Shown here in pieces: positions 28,501-36,826 of a stretch of 64,000 nt of DNA. Both the position numbers and the translations under genes were made by a program. Each line of letters opens with the position of its first letter. The first letter of the stretch is position 1. Source of the stretch: Arthrobacter sp. ov407 (lineage in GTDB: Bacteria; Actinomycetota; Actinomycetes; Actinomycetales; Micrococcaceae); assembly GCF_900102895.1 (NCBI RefSeq), contig NZ_FNGD01000006.1, forward strand, positions 121,970 to 185,969. Direction: 5' to 3'. The notes under the pieces are model-generated. The model had not been told where the DNA came from, made no database searches, and saw nothing but the letters and a program-made list of their open reading frames with translations.

Positions 28501-28974
28501 TTCCTCGACGTCGAACTGGAGCGCCAGCGGAGTGCCGTTGGCGGACGGCGTGATCCCCGGGTGGGCGATCAGCGGGCCAAGGGCCTGCTCCCAGTCGGCC
28601 AATTCCGGCGGCGCGCTCTGGCGGGACAGCCGGGTGGCCTCGGCGGGGGCCAGCAGCTGCAGCCGGGTGGCCGGGTTGTCCTCGGCCGCGAAGAGCAGGG
28701 CCGCCACGTGCTTGCAGTCCTTGCGGACCGGGCAGCTGCAGACGCCCACCGTACAGCTCCAGCCGCCCGCCTTGCGGACAAGCTTCGCCGTCGTGGAATA
28801 GGGCACGTCGGAACCGCCCCGCACCTTGCCCAGCAACAGGCCTGTGGCGGCATCGAAGGAGATCCCGGAAACGCGGCTCCCCATGGCGTAAGCGAGCCCG
28901 GCCGCGAGGGAGCGGTCGTTGATCGCGGGAGTCTGTATTGCCAGTGCCGCACTCTCGTCCGGATGGGATGGCAT
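25525..28974 (-). CDS. SNF2-family helicase with N-terminal SWIM zinc finger
   Basis: This 1149-residue protein has a SWIM zinc finger at 79-89 (CSCPVRKDCKH: C79, C81, C87, H89). A bacterial SNF2 N-terminal region fills about 100-640, and the two helicase lobes follow. Walker A is DDMGLGKT near residue 690, motif II is DEAQ near 811, and the second lobe ends with RTHRIGQ at 1088-1094 (motif VI). Bacterial SWIM-SNF2 proteins of the HelZ/RapA-like group translocate on double-stranded DNA and are linked to transcription or repair; none is well characterised. A low-complexity Ala/Pro insert near residue 720-740 separates the first helicase motifs. The gene is monocistronic. Confidence 0.95.
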   Translation of the reverse strand: MPSHPDESAALAIQTPAINDRSLAAGLAYAMGSRVSGISFDAATGLLLGKVRGGSDVPYSTTAKLVRKAGGWSCTVGVCSCPVRKDCKHVAALLFAAEDNPATRLQLLAPAEATRLSRQSAPPELADWEQALGPLIAHPGITPSANGTPLALQFDVEEPAPHFSYTGRRDPLRSVRQLKARPVIMGAKGKWIRGDVSWSTLSYLNYRRECNEAHVEWMQEFLASHTAMANRQHSGTGLWLGLNTYAGKNLWSLLSQAKKIGVALVHSRGDEPVRLVEQPAAVGLNLARFGAGGDDGGLELAPTITVEGEVVDPASVGTIGRPAHGIFLASDGGALPGIAPTDPVITLAPLESGLSEELLTFVTGGTTLHIPARDESRFLTGFYPKLKQTARVTASDESVELPTLAVPTLSLLANYGADHRVRLHWEWHYTSGNLVTAQPLWRHPGDHGYRDDPAEARILEGVGQPWDVVPALGESATGGWGTPRLAATAELSGLDTLAFTEDVLPRLRDLPDVSVDTSGEIADYREAEEAPVVAISTKATDSRDWFDLGIVITLEGQPVSFAALFSALAAGQTRMLLPSGAYFSLDLPELHQLRALIDEARSLQDNPGDKDAPLQISRFQAGLWDELAHLGIVDEQAAAWRESVGGLLEGGIKGLPLPGTLNAELRPYQLEGFNWLSFLYRHGLGGVLADDMGLGKTVQALALICAAKAAAGETAAPTAPSAAPSAVPSAEEPAAGAAPFLVVAPTSVVGNWEAETARFAPGLSVRAIGETFAKSGSHPAEAMAGADIIITSYALFRIDYEAYASQTWAGLVLDEAQFVKNHQSKAYQCARKLPAAFKLAITGTPLENNLMEFWALTSIVAPGLFASPKRFAEYYQKPVEKNGDKGQLDKLRRRVRPLMMRRTKEQVIRDLPPKQEQILEVVLNPRHQKVYQTHLQRERQKILGLIEDVNKNRFTIFQSLTLLRQLSLDPSLIDPSLSGVRSSKLDVLFEQLADLVAEGHRALIFSQFTGFLGKVRERLVEENIEFCYLDGGTRNRTEVVNEFKNGAAPVFLISLKAGGFGLNLTEADYVFLLDPWWNPASEAQAVDRTHRIGQARNVMVYRLVAKDTIEEKVMALKAKKSQLFADVMEGDALTGSALTAEDLAGLFND

Positions 28975-29170
28975 GTGCGCGCTACTTTCGGCAGGTAATC
29001 ATCTGATCCATCTTACCGAGCCTTCGCAGGCCCCGGAACTTCGCCGGTGGCCGCGGAACCGCCGCTCAAACTTCGCCTGACGTTCAACTGGGGCTTGGCT
29101 GCCCGCCGTGAAGACCGACCTACCGTGGAGAGGTCCGGAGTATCAGCAGCGCCAGCAGTAAGGATTCCCC

Positions 29171-30109
29171 ATGACCAACGGTGAGCCCACCATCCAGTCC
29201 GCCCACAGCTACCCGACCGTGCTGACCACGGAAAGCATCAAAGGCGGAAATGAGGACGTTGTCGACGCGAACGTCAACGTGGTCAACGCCATGTTCGAGG
29301 AGTTGCTGGATGCGGACGAGATCTCCCCGGCCGCGCTGCGCAGCTACTACGTGGACTTTTACCTGACGCAGGCGCTGGCCGGCGGCTTCGCGCAGTACGT
29401 GTTCACAGCGCCCGAACGCGAGGAAGTCGATCCCTACGTCCGGGAAGGTCTGGCGGCCATGGGAGCCGCCGCGCACCTGGATCTCTTCAACCGCACGGTG
29501 GCCGCCTTCGGCGCCCTGACCGACAGCGACGTCGACAGTTACCTCGACGGCGGCAGCGGCTGGGCCGCCGAAGGCGACACCGAGAGCGACGAACCGGGGG
29601 ACGGAGTCTCCGACGCCGTTCGCCGCCTTGAAGAACTGGACGGGGAATTCGAATCGGTCCTGGCAACAGAGGACATCGCGGGACTGAACGCCGCCTGGCT
29701 GCGTGGCCAGGCGGACCTGCTGGTCCTTGCCGACGACGACCTCGACGCCCACATCGCCGGCCGGGTGGCGCGGATTCCCAACCTCGCGGAGCGCCAGGCG
29801 GCAGCGGCCGAGGAAGCCCTTCTGGACGCGCCGGAGTTCGAACAGATCATCCGGGAGCTGTGCGACATTGCCGGCCACAGCCTGGAGCGGATCAGCATGG
29901 GCGATCCCAACTATGAGCACAACGGCGAAACCACCCTGGCCTGGCACTTCACCACGGAACAGGGCGAATTCCTCATGCTGGAAGACGACGACGAGGCCTT
30001 CATGCTCAACCCCCGGACCCAGGAAATCCTCGCGGCCGTGGAGTTCGAAGAGACAGTGGAGTTCGACGAGTCAGTGCAGTCTGGGCCTACGGCACGGGCG
30101 GTGCGGTGA
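29171..30109 (+). CDS. Acidic protein of unknown function, possibly DMP19/DUF4375-like
   Basis: This 312-residue cytoplasmic protein begins at the ATG at 29171 after AAGGATTCCCC. It is strongly acidic, with DEDD-like runs (MLEDDDEAFML). The segment YYVDFYLTQALAGGFAQYVF at about 58-77 resembles the signature of DMP19-type proteins, which have been compared with DNA mimics or phosphatase-associated proteins; I rate that match as tentative. No signal peptide or membrane helix. Its 3' end overlaps the convergent lipoprotein gene by 23 bp. Confidence 0.7.
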   Translation: MTNGEPTIQSAHSYPTVLTTESIKGGNEDVVDANVNVVNAMFEELLDADEISPAALRSYYVDFYLTQALAGGFAQYVFTAPEREEVDPYVREGLAAMGAAAHLDLFNRTVAAFGALTDSDVDSYLDGGSGWAAEGDTESDEPGDGVSDAVRRLEELDGEFESVLATEDIAGLNAAWLRGQADLLVLADDDLDAHIAGRVARIPNLAERQAAAAEEALLDAPEFEQIIRELCDIAGHSLERISMGDPNYEHNGETTLAWHFTTEQGEFLMLEDDDEAFMLNPRTQEILAAVEFEETVEFDESVQSGPTARAVR

Positions 30110-30623
30110 TCATCTCCCCGGAGGGTGCCACGAGGTACCAGACCCCGCCGACGCCCTGGCCCGTGATGTCTCCCGCGGTCTGGTCCTTGGAGTAGTAGTA
30201 GATCGGCATCCCGTTGATGGTCACCTGCATCTTTCCGTCAGCCGTTGGGATGGTTCCGACCTTGCCGGTGACGCCATTAACGGTGGGAGTCGCCGTCGTC
30301 GAGGTGACCGGGGGCCACGACGTCAGGCACGCGCCGGTGCAGGCGCTATTCCCGGAGTCCGCCGAGTTCTTGGTGAAGTAATAGACGCTCAGTCCTTGGC
30401 CGGCCACCACGATCTGGCCCGCCTTGGACTGGCCCACCGAGAGAACCGCAGCGGACGTGGACGCCGGCGCCGAACCAGCCGGCGCGCTGGTGGAGGACTC
30501 TGCGGGCGCGGAGGTGGCTGGCGCCGCCGACGTCGGCGTCGTTGTGGTCGCTCCGCCGCCGCAGCCGGACAGTAGCGCGGCAAGGGCGAATGCGGACAAG
30601 CCAATGCTGAGGTGCTTCTTCAT
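30087..30623 (-). CDS. Secreted lipoprotein with repeated YY(F/Y)xxD-type motifs (COG4315-like)
   Basis: The start is placed at the ATG at 30623 (MKKHLSIGLSAFALAALLSG), giving 178 residues. A lipobox, LSGC, ends the signal peptide, so Cys21 should be lipidated and the protein anchored outside the membrane. A Ser/Thr/Ala/Pro linker of about 35 residues follows. Two copies of the COG4315 motif come next: SVYYFTKNSADSGNSAC with ACTGACLTSWPP, and PIYYYSKDQTAGDITGQG. The family is of unknown function, though it is often found beside ECF sigma factors. Here an ECF sigma/anti-sigma pair begins 187 bp away on the opposite strand, which suggests a link. Confidence 0.88.
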   Translation of the reverse strand: MKKHLSIGLSAFALAALLSGCGGGATTTTPTSAAPATSAPAESSTSAPAGSAPASTSAAVLSVGQSKAGQIVVAGQGLSVYYFTKNSADSGNSACTGACLTSWPPVTSTTATPTVNGVTGKVGTIPTADGKMQVTINGMPIYYYSKDQTAGDITGQGVGGVWYLVAPSGEMITAPPVP

Positions 30624-30809
30624 TGCTGCTCCTAGGCTCGAGCCGGCCCAACTCGCCAGGCCGGCGCTACCCGATACGACGCTATGGAGCGCGGAATGGT
30701 TCATGGCGGACCGGACATGTTGGTGTCGGGCTGTCCTGGGGCACACTGAACTATTGGGTCCGCCCGTACGTCATACAGGGGCAGAACAAGAACTCCCGGG
30801 AGGTGGGAA

Positions 30810-31319
30810 ATGCCGCTGGACGAAGACGTCGTGGCTGCGATTTACCGCGACCACGGGACCGCGTTGAAGCGCTTCGTCCTCAGCGCCTGCCGGGATCCGC
30901 AGCTCGCCGACGACGTCGTCCAGGAGACCGTGCTGCGGGTCTGGCAGCAGGCGCCGCAAATCACCGGCAGCCTGCGCAGTTACCTGTTCCGGACGGCCCG
31001 CAACATCATGATCGACAACTACCGCAAGGCCCAGCGGCGTCCGCAGGAAGCTGGCGAACGCGATGTCTCGGCCCTCCCGGACGGCGCCGACGGCGCCGGA
31101 CGCATCGATGACCTGCTCAACAAGGTCCTGATGGAGGAGGCGCTGCTGCGGCTCAGCGCGGAGCACCGCGAAGTCCTTGTTGCGCTCCACTACCGCCGTT
31201 ACACAGTCCAGGAGGCATCCGCCCAATTGAAGATCCCCAGCGGCACGGTGAAGTCCCGGGCGTTCTACGCCGTGCGGGCCCTTCGGGCGATCCTCGACGA
31301 AATGGGGGTACAGCGGTGA
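30810..31319 (+). CDS. ECF RNA polymerase sigma factor
   Basis: This 169-residue sigma factor has region 2 (AIYRDHGTALKRFVLSACRD, then DDVVQETVLRVWQQ) and region 4 (LVALHYRRYTVQEASAQLKI, then GTVKSRAFYAVRALR), with no region 1 or 3. The ATG follows GGGAGGTGGGAA. The stop overlaps the anti-sigma gene by four bases (GTGA), so the two are translationally coupled. It resembles SigK/SigL/SigM-type ECF factors. It should direct polymerase to a small envelope-stress or redox regulon, probably including the divergent lipoprotein; the promoter sequence was not resolved. Confidence 0.93.
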   Translation: MPLDEDVVAAIYRDHGTALKRFVLSACRDPQLADDVVQETVLRVWQQAPQITGSLRSYLFRTARNIMIDNYRKAQRRPQEAGERDVSALPDGADGAGRIDDLLNKVLMEEALLRLSAEHREVLVALHYRRYTVQEASAQLKIPSGTVKSRAFYAVRALRAILDEMGVQR

Positions 31320-31999
31320 ACGGGACCGAACGGCATCAACTCCTCGGCGCGTATTTGCTCGGCGGGCTGGAGCCGGCCGAGGCCGCATCCTTCGACCAGC
31401 ACCTTGCCGTGTGTGCCGAGTGCCGCCAGGAGTTGGACGATCTCGCCAGCCTCCCCGCGCTGCTCGACGCGATCCCGGTGTCCGACGCCGTCGCGCTCAC
31501 CGCGGCGGCTGCGGCCGCCCGCGAGCGGACGCTTGTTCCGCCGGAACCAGTACCCGTCCCGCCCCGGCTCCTGGACGAGCTCGCCGCCCGCCGCCGGAAA
31601 GTGCGGCGGCGGTGGGCGGCGGCGGTCGCCGCGGCCGCCGCCGCATGCCTGGCGCTGGGGATCATGGCCGGTCCGTTGCTGAACCAACCCGCCAAACCTG
31701 ACGCAAGCTATTCCGTCGCGGCCAGCAGCGGGCTGGAGGTCACGGTGGGGCTCGTCAAGAAAACCTGGGGCACCGAGCTGGCGGTGGACGCCCGCAGCCT
31801 GCCCGTCGCCGGCACCCTCTCGCTCTGGGTGAAGGACCGTGACGGCGGCGAGGACCGCGCCTGCTCGTGGACGGCCACTCCCACCGGCAGGGTCCGGATT
31901 ACCGGGGCGACGCCGGTGCAGCTGACCAGGATCGCCAGTGTCGCGCTGCGCGACGCGCAGCAAAAGACCGTGGCTGTTATCGCCGTGCCTCAGGGTTAG
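31316..31999 (+). CDS. Zinc-binding anti-sigma factor, RskA-like
   Basis: The GTG start overlaps the sigma-factor stop codon. The 227-residue protein has an N-terminal anti-sigma domain with the zinc motif H-x3-C-x2-C (H29, C33, C36; FDQHLAVCAECRQEL). A basic stretch then precedes one membrane helix at about 100-120, and the C-terminal half is an extracytoplasmic RskA-type beta domain. It should hold the ECF factor at the membrane until an envelope or redox signal triggers release, by thiol oxidation at the zinc site or regulated proteolysis. The signal is unknown. Confidence 0.9.
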   Translation: MNGTERHQLLGAYLLGGLEPAEAASFDQHLAVCAECRQELDDLASLPALLDAIPVSDAVALTAAAAAARERTLVPPEPVPVPPRLLDELAARRRKVRRRWAAAVAAAAAACLALGIMAGPLLNQPAKPDASYSVAASSGLEVTVGLVKKTWGTELAVDARSLPVAGTLSLWVKDRDGGEDRACSWTATPTGRVRITGATPVQLTRIASVALRDAQQKTVAVIAVPQG

Positions 32000-32067
32000 C
32001 CCACTCCTAGCGGCCGGCGGACGTGTCGGTCCGGCCCCTGGAATCCCCGCGAGCAGTCCGCGCGTGC

Positions 32068-32874
32068 CTACATCTTCGCGAGCTTGGCCCGCACTGCCAT
32101 GTAGATGCCGTAGCAGATCAGCCCGACACCGACGGCGGCCAGCAAGTACACGCCGAACGGCTGCTCGCGCAGGGCCTTCAGGCTGCCGTCGAGCCCGGTT
32201 GACTCTTCGGGGTGTGCCGTCACGGTGGCGATGATGATGAGCAGGCCCACCAGCAGCAGGGCGAAGCCTTTGGCGACGTAGCCCACCATGCCGATGACCG
32301 TCACCGCGGTGCGCGCGTGCGGCTGGGACGGCATGCGCAGGTACTTGAGGAAGGACTTCTTGAAGCCGCGGATCGCGTAGACGATCCCCGTGACGGCTAC
32401 CGCGACGCCGATGACTATGAGGAGCGCAACGCCGCCCGGTGCCTTCATGAGGTTTACGGTCATATCGGAAGTTGACTCGCGGTTGTCGGAGCCGGCCCCG
32501 GTGGCGACCGACGCGAGCGTCAGTGCGAACGCGGCGTACACCACGGCCTGCAGGGCTGCCTTGAGCTTCTTGCCGACCTTTTTCTTGGTCGGCAGATGCT
32601 GGAAGTCGAAGATGGCGTCGGACGTCTGCCAGATGGCCAGCGCAACGCAGGCGGCAAAGGAGGTCCAGAGCAGCAACGGCCCGGCCGGCTGCTTGGCGAG
32701 CTCTTCCACCGCGCCACTGACATCGGCCTGGCCCCGGCCACCCATGGCGAGCCGGATCGCGACCAGCCCGATGAGGAAGTGCAGCAGCCCCGACACGGCG
32801 AAACCGGCCCGTGCTGCGATTTCGAGGGGCTTCGAATTGGTGACGTCCTCGGCGACGTCAGCGGCGTCCTTCAT
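32068..32874 (-). CDS. DUF1206-family membrane protein
   Basis: This 268-residue protein has six predicted membrane helices arranged as three similar two-helix units. Each begins with a line like ARAGFAVSGLLHFLIGLVAI, LQAVVYAAFALTLASVATG or VIGMVGYVAKGFALLLVGLL. This threefold repeat, with the G(F/Y)xAxGxxxxLxG pattern, defines DUF1206. Family function is unknown. The protein has a charged cytoplasmic N-terminus and no signal peptide. It stands alone, convergent with the anti-sigma gene. Confidence 0.9.
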   Translation of the reverse strand: MKDAADVAEDVTNSKPLEIAARAGFAVSGLLHFLIGLVAIRLAMGGRGQADVSGAVEELAKQPAGPLLLWTSFAACVALAIWQTSDAIFDFQHLPTKKKVGKKLKAALQAVVYAAFALTLASVATGAGSDNRESTSDMTVNLMKAPGGVALLIVIGVAVAVTGIVYAIRGFKKSFLKYLRMPSQPHARTAVTVIGMVGYVAKGFALLLVGLLIIIATVTAHPEESTGLDGSLKALREQPFGVYLLAAVGVGLICYGIYMAVRAKLAKM

Positions 32875-32976
32875 TTCTCGTTTGATGATCGTTCCTTAGT
32901 CCTGCCCAGCGCGGTTCGTTCCGTAATCGTGCCACGCCAAGCCGCTCAGGAACAGATGCGCGCGGACCCGGCGTGC

Positions 32977-33933
32977 CTAAATTCGACGGTAGCTGAGGTC
33001 GAAGATCAGCCGCCCGGCTTCGTGCGCCTTGTTCTCGAAACTGGTCAAAATCCGGCCCTCAAACCGCGGCGCCCAGCCGCCGGTCCCGTCGACGCCCTCG
33101 TTGGGTCCGGTGTGCTCGGTGCTGACCGGCGCCCGGCCCTCCTTGACGGGTGCGCCGCCCACGCGGGACTCGACGCCGGATTCCCACACCTGGGTCAGGG
33201 GGCTGTCCGTTCCGGCGCGCTCGCCTTCGTGGAGGTTCTCGAACTCCGCGGAGCCTGCCATGACCTCGCGGACGTGAACGGCGTAGTTGGACCAGTCGGT
33301 CGCGATTCGGAAGATGCCGCCGGGCTTGATGGCCCGGGCCGCGAGATCCACGAAGTCCGGCTGAATGAGGCGGCGCTTGTGGTGCCGGGACTTGTGCCAC
33401 GGATCCGGGAAGAACACCCATAGTTCCGTGACGGAGCCGGCCGGGAGCATGGTCGCGAGCACCTCGGGGGCGTTCGCCTCCACTACCCGCACGTTGCTCA
33501 GTTTGCGGCTGTTGATCTTGATCAAAGTGTTGGCCAGGCCCGGGGTGTAAACCTCCACGGCCAGGAAGTCCTTGTCCGGGTTTGCCTCCGCGGCGTGGCA
33601 CACGGCGTCGCCCAGTCCGGAGCCGATCTCCACAACCAGCGGAGCCGTCCGGCCGAATTCGGCCTCCGCGTCGAACACGTAGTCCGGGTGTACGGAGGTG
33701 TTGGCGACATGGCGGGGGACCTCAACCGCCCAGCGGTCCGCGTGCTCCTCCCAGGCGGCCTGGCGGCGGCCCTGCAGGCGCGTGCCGCGGCGCACGAAGC
33801 TCACCGGACGGCCTCCGTACGTGCCGAACGAGGCCTGGCTGCCCGGGGTCACGGGGCGCGGCAGCCGGTTCTCGTCGGGGGCGCCGGACTCCGGGGCTGC
33901 CGGCGTGCCGGGGGATTCTGGGGATTCGCTCAT
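32977..33933 (-). CDS. trmB: tRNA (guanine-N7)-methyltransferase TrmB
   Basis: TrmB makes m7G46 in the variable loop of many tRNAs, using S-adenosylmethionine. The ATG at 33933 (MSESPESPG) follows GGAAGGG and gives 318 residues. The first about 90 residues are a disordered, Pro-rich extension. The SAM site is VVEIGSGLGDAVCHAAEANP, the acidic loop LAVEVYTPGL, and the family motif FFPDPWHKSRHHKRRLIQPD. A further insertion rich in Gly and Glu lies between about residues 240 and 290 (SRVGGAPVKEGRAPVSTEHT), lengthening it against the usual about 240 residues. Confidence 0.96.
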   Translation of the reverse strand: MSESPESPGTPAAPESGAPDENRLPRPVTPGSQASFGTYGGRPVSFVRRGTRLQGRRQAAWEEHADRWAVEVPRHVANTSVHPDYVFDAEAEFGRTAPLVVEIGSGLGDAVCHAAEANPDKDFLAVEVYTPGLANTLIKINSRKLSNVRVVEANAPEVLATMLPAGSVTELWVFFPDPWHKSRHHKRRLIQPDFVDLAARAIKPGGIFRIATDWSNYAVHVREVMAGSAEFENLHEGERAGTDSPLTQVWESGVESRVGGAPVKEGRAPVSTEHTGPNEGVDGTGGWAPRFEGRILTSFENKAHEAGRLIFDLSYRRI

Positions 33934-34004
33934 CCCTTCCAGAATAGTTGAGTTTGCAGGGCCATAGCGCCCTGCGTCGTCGGCGGCTGACCCTCTCAAA
34001 CACA

Positions 34005-34062
34005 ATGCGCTGGCAGGTATGGCTGTTCTGAGCTTTCAGAACAGCCATACCTGCCAGCGCAT
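34005..34062 (-). terminator. Perfect 27-bp hairpin after the MHS transporter
   Basis: 34005-34031 is perfectly complementary to 34036-34062 around the 4-base loop GCTT. The hairpin lies 15 bp beyond the transporter stop codon and 71 bp before the TrmB start, on the same strand. It is probably a strong factor-independent terminator or mRNA 3'-end stabiliser, though it has no T tract. The stem is much longer than other terminators here, and its sequence is not especially GC-rich at the tip. Confidence 0.75.
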
Positions 34063-34077
34063 CCGGCCGACCCTGAT

Positions 34078-35367
34078 TCAGAGGGTGAGGTCCTTGCCCT
34101 TCGTTTCCGGAATGGTGAAGACGAACACCGCGGAGATGGCGAGAAGGATCACGGCGTACACGTTGAACAGCTGCGGCATCTGCACGGTGGTGCCGAGCCA
34201 CTGCTGGAGATAGGGCGCGGTTCCGCCGAAGACTGCCACGCAGATGGAGTAGGGCACTCCGACGCCCACGGTGCGGATGCTCGTGGGGAACAGTTCGGCG
34301 TACACGGCCGGAACGATCGCCGCGCTGGCGGCGATGAAGATCAGCATGACGGACATGCTGACGGCCAGTTGCCAGGCGGAATCCTTGAGCAGGGCGGTCA
34401 TCGGAAAGTGCATGACGCCTGCGCCGATCGCACCGGACCACAGCACCTTCTTGCGGCCGATCCGGTCGGACAGCTTGCCCCAGAAGGGCAGTGCCGCGAT
34501 GAACACGATGTTGCCGATCACGCCGGCCCACAGGGCCTCGCCGCGGTCGATCTTCAGGGCGGTGGTGGCGTAGCTGGGGGCGACGACGCCCCAGATGTAG
34601 TAGATGACGGTCAGGCCGACGGTCAGGCCGATCACCTGGAGGGCCTGCTTGCGGTGGCGGACGATCTGCGGCCAGATCGGAGCGCGCTTCTCGGTCGTGG
34701 CTTCGCCCTCGAAGACGTCCGTTTCGTGCAGCCGGGACCGCATGATCAGCGCGTATAGGCCCATGGCCGCGCCGATCAGGAACGGGATGCGCCAGCCCCA
34801 CGCGTTCATGACTTCGGTGCTCAGGGTCATGTTCAGCACGGCACCCAGCAGGGTTCCGAACAGGATGCCCACAGTGCCGGAGGTGTAGATCAGGGTGGCC
34901 CAGAAGCCGCGGTGTTCCTTCGGTGCCATTTCGGACAGGTAGGTCTGCGACGACGGCAGCTCACCGCCATGTGCCAGGCCCTGGATCAGGCGCGCCACCA
35001 GGAGCGTGAGCGACGCCCACACGCCTACCGCCGCGAAGGTCGGCGCGATGCCGATCATTAGGCTGCCCACCGACGCGAGTCCCACGGCCAGGGTCATGGA
35101 CGCCTTCCGGCCGATCCGGTCACCGATCCAGCCGAACAGGAAGCCGCCGAAAGGGCGGGCAACGAAGCCGACGGCGAAAATGGCCAGCGTGGACAGCACC
35201 GCCGACGCCGGATCCGACTTGCTGAAAAGCTGGCTGGCGATGAACGGGGTGAACGTGGCGTAGATGGCCCAGTCGTACCATTCGACGGCGTTGCCGATGC
35301 CGGTGCCGATGAGCGTTTTGCGGGTGGATGTTCGGGTTGCCGCTGGTGTAATCGCGGTTGCTGTCAT
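34078..35367 (-). CDS. MFS transporter of the MHS family
   Basis: This 429-residue protein has about twelve membrane helices and the MHS signature: GIGNAVEWYDWAIYATFTPF in helix 1, RPFGGFLFGWIGDRIGRKAS after helix 2, and LIQGLAHGGELPSSQTYLSE in helix 4. It should import an organic acid or acylated amino acid with protons. It starts 24 bp downstream of the M20 amidohydrolase gene and is surely in one operon with it. The likely substrate is therefore what the hydrolase cleaves, such as an N-acyl amino acid or hippurate-like compound. The divergent AsnC-type regulator probably controls both. Confidence 0.92.
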   Translation of the reverse strand: MTATAITPAATRTSTRKTLIGTGIGNAVEWYDWAIYATFTPFIASQLFSKSDPASAVLSTLAIFAVGFVARPFGGFLFGWIGDRIGRKASMTLAVGLASVGSLMIGIAPTFAAVGVWASLTLLVARLIQGLAHGGELPSSQTYLSEMAPKEHRGFWATLIYTSGTVGILFGTLLGAVLNMTLSTEVMNAWGWRIPFLIGAAMGLYALIMRSRLHETDVFEGEATTEKRAPIWPQIVRHRKQALQVIGLTVGLTVIYYIWGVVAPSYATTALKIDRGEALWAGVIGNIVFIAALPFWGKLSDRIGRKKVLWSGAIGAGVMHFPMTALLKDSAWQLAVSMSVMLIFIAASAAIVPAVYAELFPTSIRTVGVGVPYSICVAVFGGTAPYLQQWLGTTVQMPQLFNVYAVILLAISAVFVFTIPETKGKDLTL

Positions 35368-35391
35368 GGTTTTCTCTCTCGGGGGTGGCGG

Positions 35392-36654
35392 CTAGGAAAG
35401 GGTGGTGGCGGCAGCGGTGGCCGCGGCGGGAGCGTCGGCTGCGGCAAGCGCGGCCAGCCTCGAAATGGCGAGCTCCGCGTAGAGCGCGGCGCCGTCAGCC
35501 AGCACGCCGTCGTCGAAGGTGGCGTACGGGGAGTGATTGAACGCGGATGTGGCGTGGTCGGCGTCCCGGGGGACGGCGCTCAGCCCGATGAACGTGCCGG
35601 GGACCTCGGCGAGAACCCTCGAGAAGTCTTCGGAGCCGCTGAGCGGGGTGGCCCAGCGGGAGAGCCGGGAATCGCCGAACAGGCCCTCAATGACATTTTC
35701 CGCGGTGTGCGTTTCGTCCTCGTCCGTGATGGTGAGCGGATACTCCTGCTGGTAGTCGACGTCGACGTCGAGGCCGTGCGCCGCCGCGATTCCCTTCAGC
35801 AGGCGCGGCACGGCCTCCATCATTTTCTGCCGGGCTTCCTCGGAGAAGGTCCTGATGGTGGCTTCGATGCGTGCGGTTTCCGGGATGATGTTGCGCTTGG
35901 TGCCGGCCTGGAGGACCCCCACGGAGAGGACTACGGGATCGAACATGTTGAACTGGCGGGTGACCATGACCTGGAGGGCGGTGACCATTTCGGCGGCCGC
36001 CGTCACGGGGTCCTTGGCAGAGTGCGGGGCCGATCCGTGGCCGCCGGCGCCGAGCACGGTGACCATCAGGCCGTCGGAAGAGCTGAGCATGACGCCGGGC
36101 TTGGTGCAGAACGTGCCGTGCGGTTCCAGGGCGGAAAACACGTGCATGCCGTAGGCGGCGTCGACCCGCCGGCCGGCGGCATCCAGCACGCCTTCGCGGA
36201 TCATGTGGCTGGCACCGTCGAAGCCTTCCTCGCCGGGCTGGAACATCAGGACGACGTCGCCGGCCAGCCGGTGCCGGCGCTCAGCCAGGAGCGTGGCGGC
36301 TCCTGCCAGCATGGAAGTGTGCAGGTCGTGGCCGCAGGCGTGCATGGCGCCGTCGATCCGGGATGTGTAGTCCACGCCTGTTTTCTCCTGCACCGGCAGG
36401 CCGTCCATGTCCGCGCGCAGCAGCACGGCCGGGCGGGAGCCCGCGCCGGTTCCGGATGCCTCGCCGCGCAGTACCGCGGTGACCGAGGTCGTGTCCTTGC
36501 CCAGGGTGATCTCATAGGGGAGCCCGTCTAGGGCTTTGAGCACCTTTTCCTGGGTGCGGGGCAGCGCCAGGCCGATCTCGGGTTCACGATGCAGTTCATG
36601 GCGGAACCGGGCAAGGTCCGCCTGCAGTTCCCGGGCGTCTGCGGTGATCGGCAC
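35392..36654 (-). CDS. M20-family amidohydrolase (aminoacylase/hippurate hydrolase type)
   Basis: This 420-residue enzyme removes acyl or related groups from amino acids, hydrolysing the amide with two metal ions. The LLRADMDGLPVQE motif (79-91) and DGAMHACGHDLHTSML (101-116; C107, H109) hold metal ligands, and the later EGFDGASHMI and MHVFSALEPHGTF match the family. The dimerisation domain occupies about 190-310. It is the first gene of a two-gene operon with an MHS importer. Substrate specificity within the family cannot be read from sequence; an N-acyl-amino acid is most probable. Confidence 0.93.
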   Translation of the reverse strand: MPITADARELQADLARFRHELHREPEIGLALPRTQEKVLKALDGLPYEITLGKDTTSVTAVLRGEASGTGAGSRPAVLLRADMDGLPVQEKTGVDYTSRIDGAMHACGHDLHTSMLAGAATLLAERRHRLAGDVVLMFQPGEEGFDGASHMIREGVLDAAGRRVDAAYGMHVFSALEPHGTFCTKPGVMLSSSDGLMVTVLGAGGHGSAPHSAKDPVTAAAEMVTALQVMVTRQFNMFDPVVLSVGVLQAGTKRNIIPETARIEATIRTFSEEARQKMMEAVPRLLKGIAAAHGLDVDVDYQQEYPLTITDEDETHTAENVIEGLFGDSRLSRWATPLSGSEDFSRVLAEVPGTFIGLSAVPRDADHATSAFNHSPYATFDDGVLADGAALYAELAISRLAALAAADAPAAATAAATTLS

Positions 36655-36826
36655 GTGTTCTCCTTGGTTGTCGAAATCGCTGGGCTGTCACATTGGCTTG
36701 GTTCGCGTCCGATGGGGACACCTGCGTCTATTCTCAAGTGACATGGTTCACATGCGGTCCAAGACCAGAAAAAATGCAAAAAGAGGCCATCGCCGCAGGT
36801 TTCGTGCATGAACGAGGGGAAGAAAG

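Noticed and set aside
26155..28998. A 947-codon open frame on the plus strand antisense to the SNF2 helicase
   Set aside because: It is a GC-driven shadow: it mirrors the helicase codons, has no family match and lacks a ribosome binding site.
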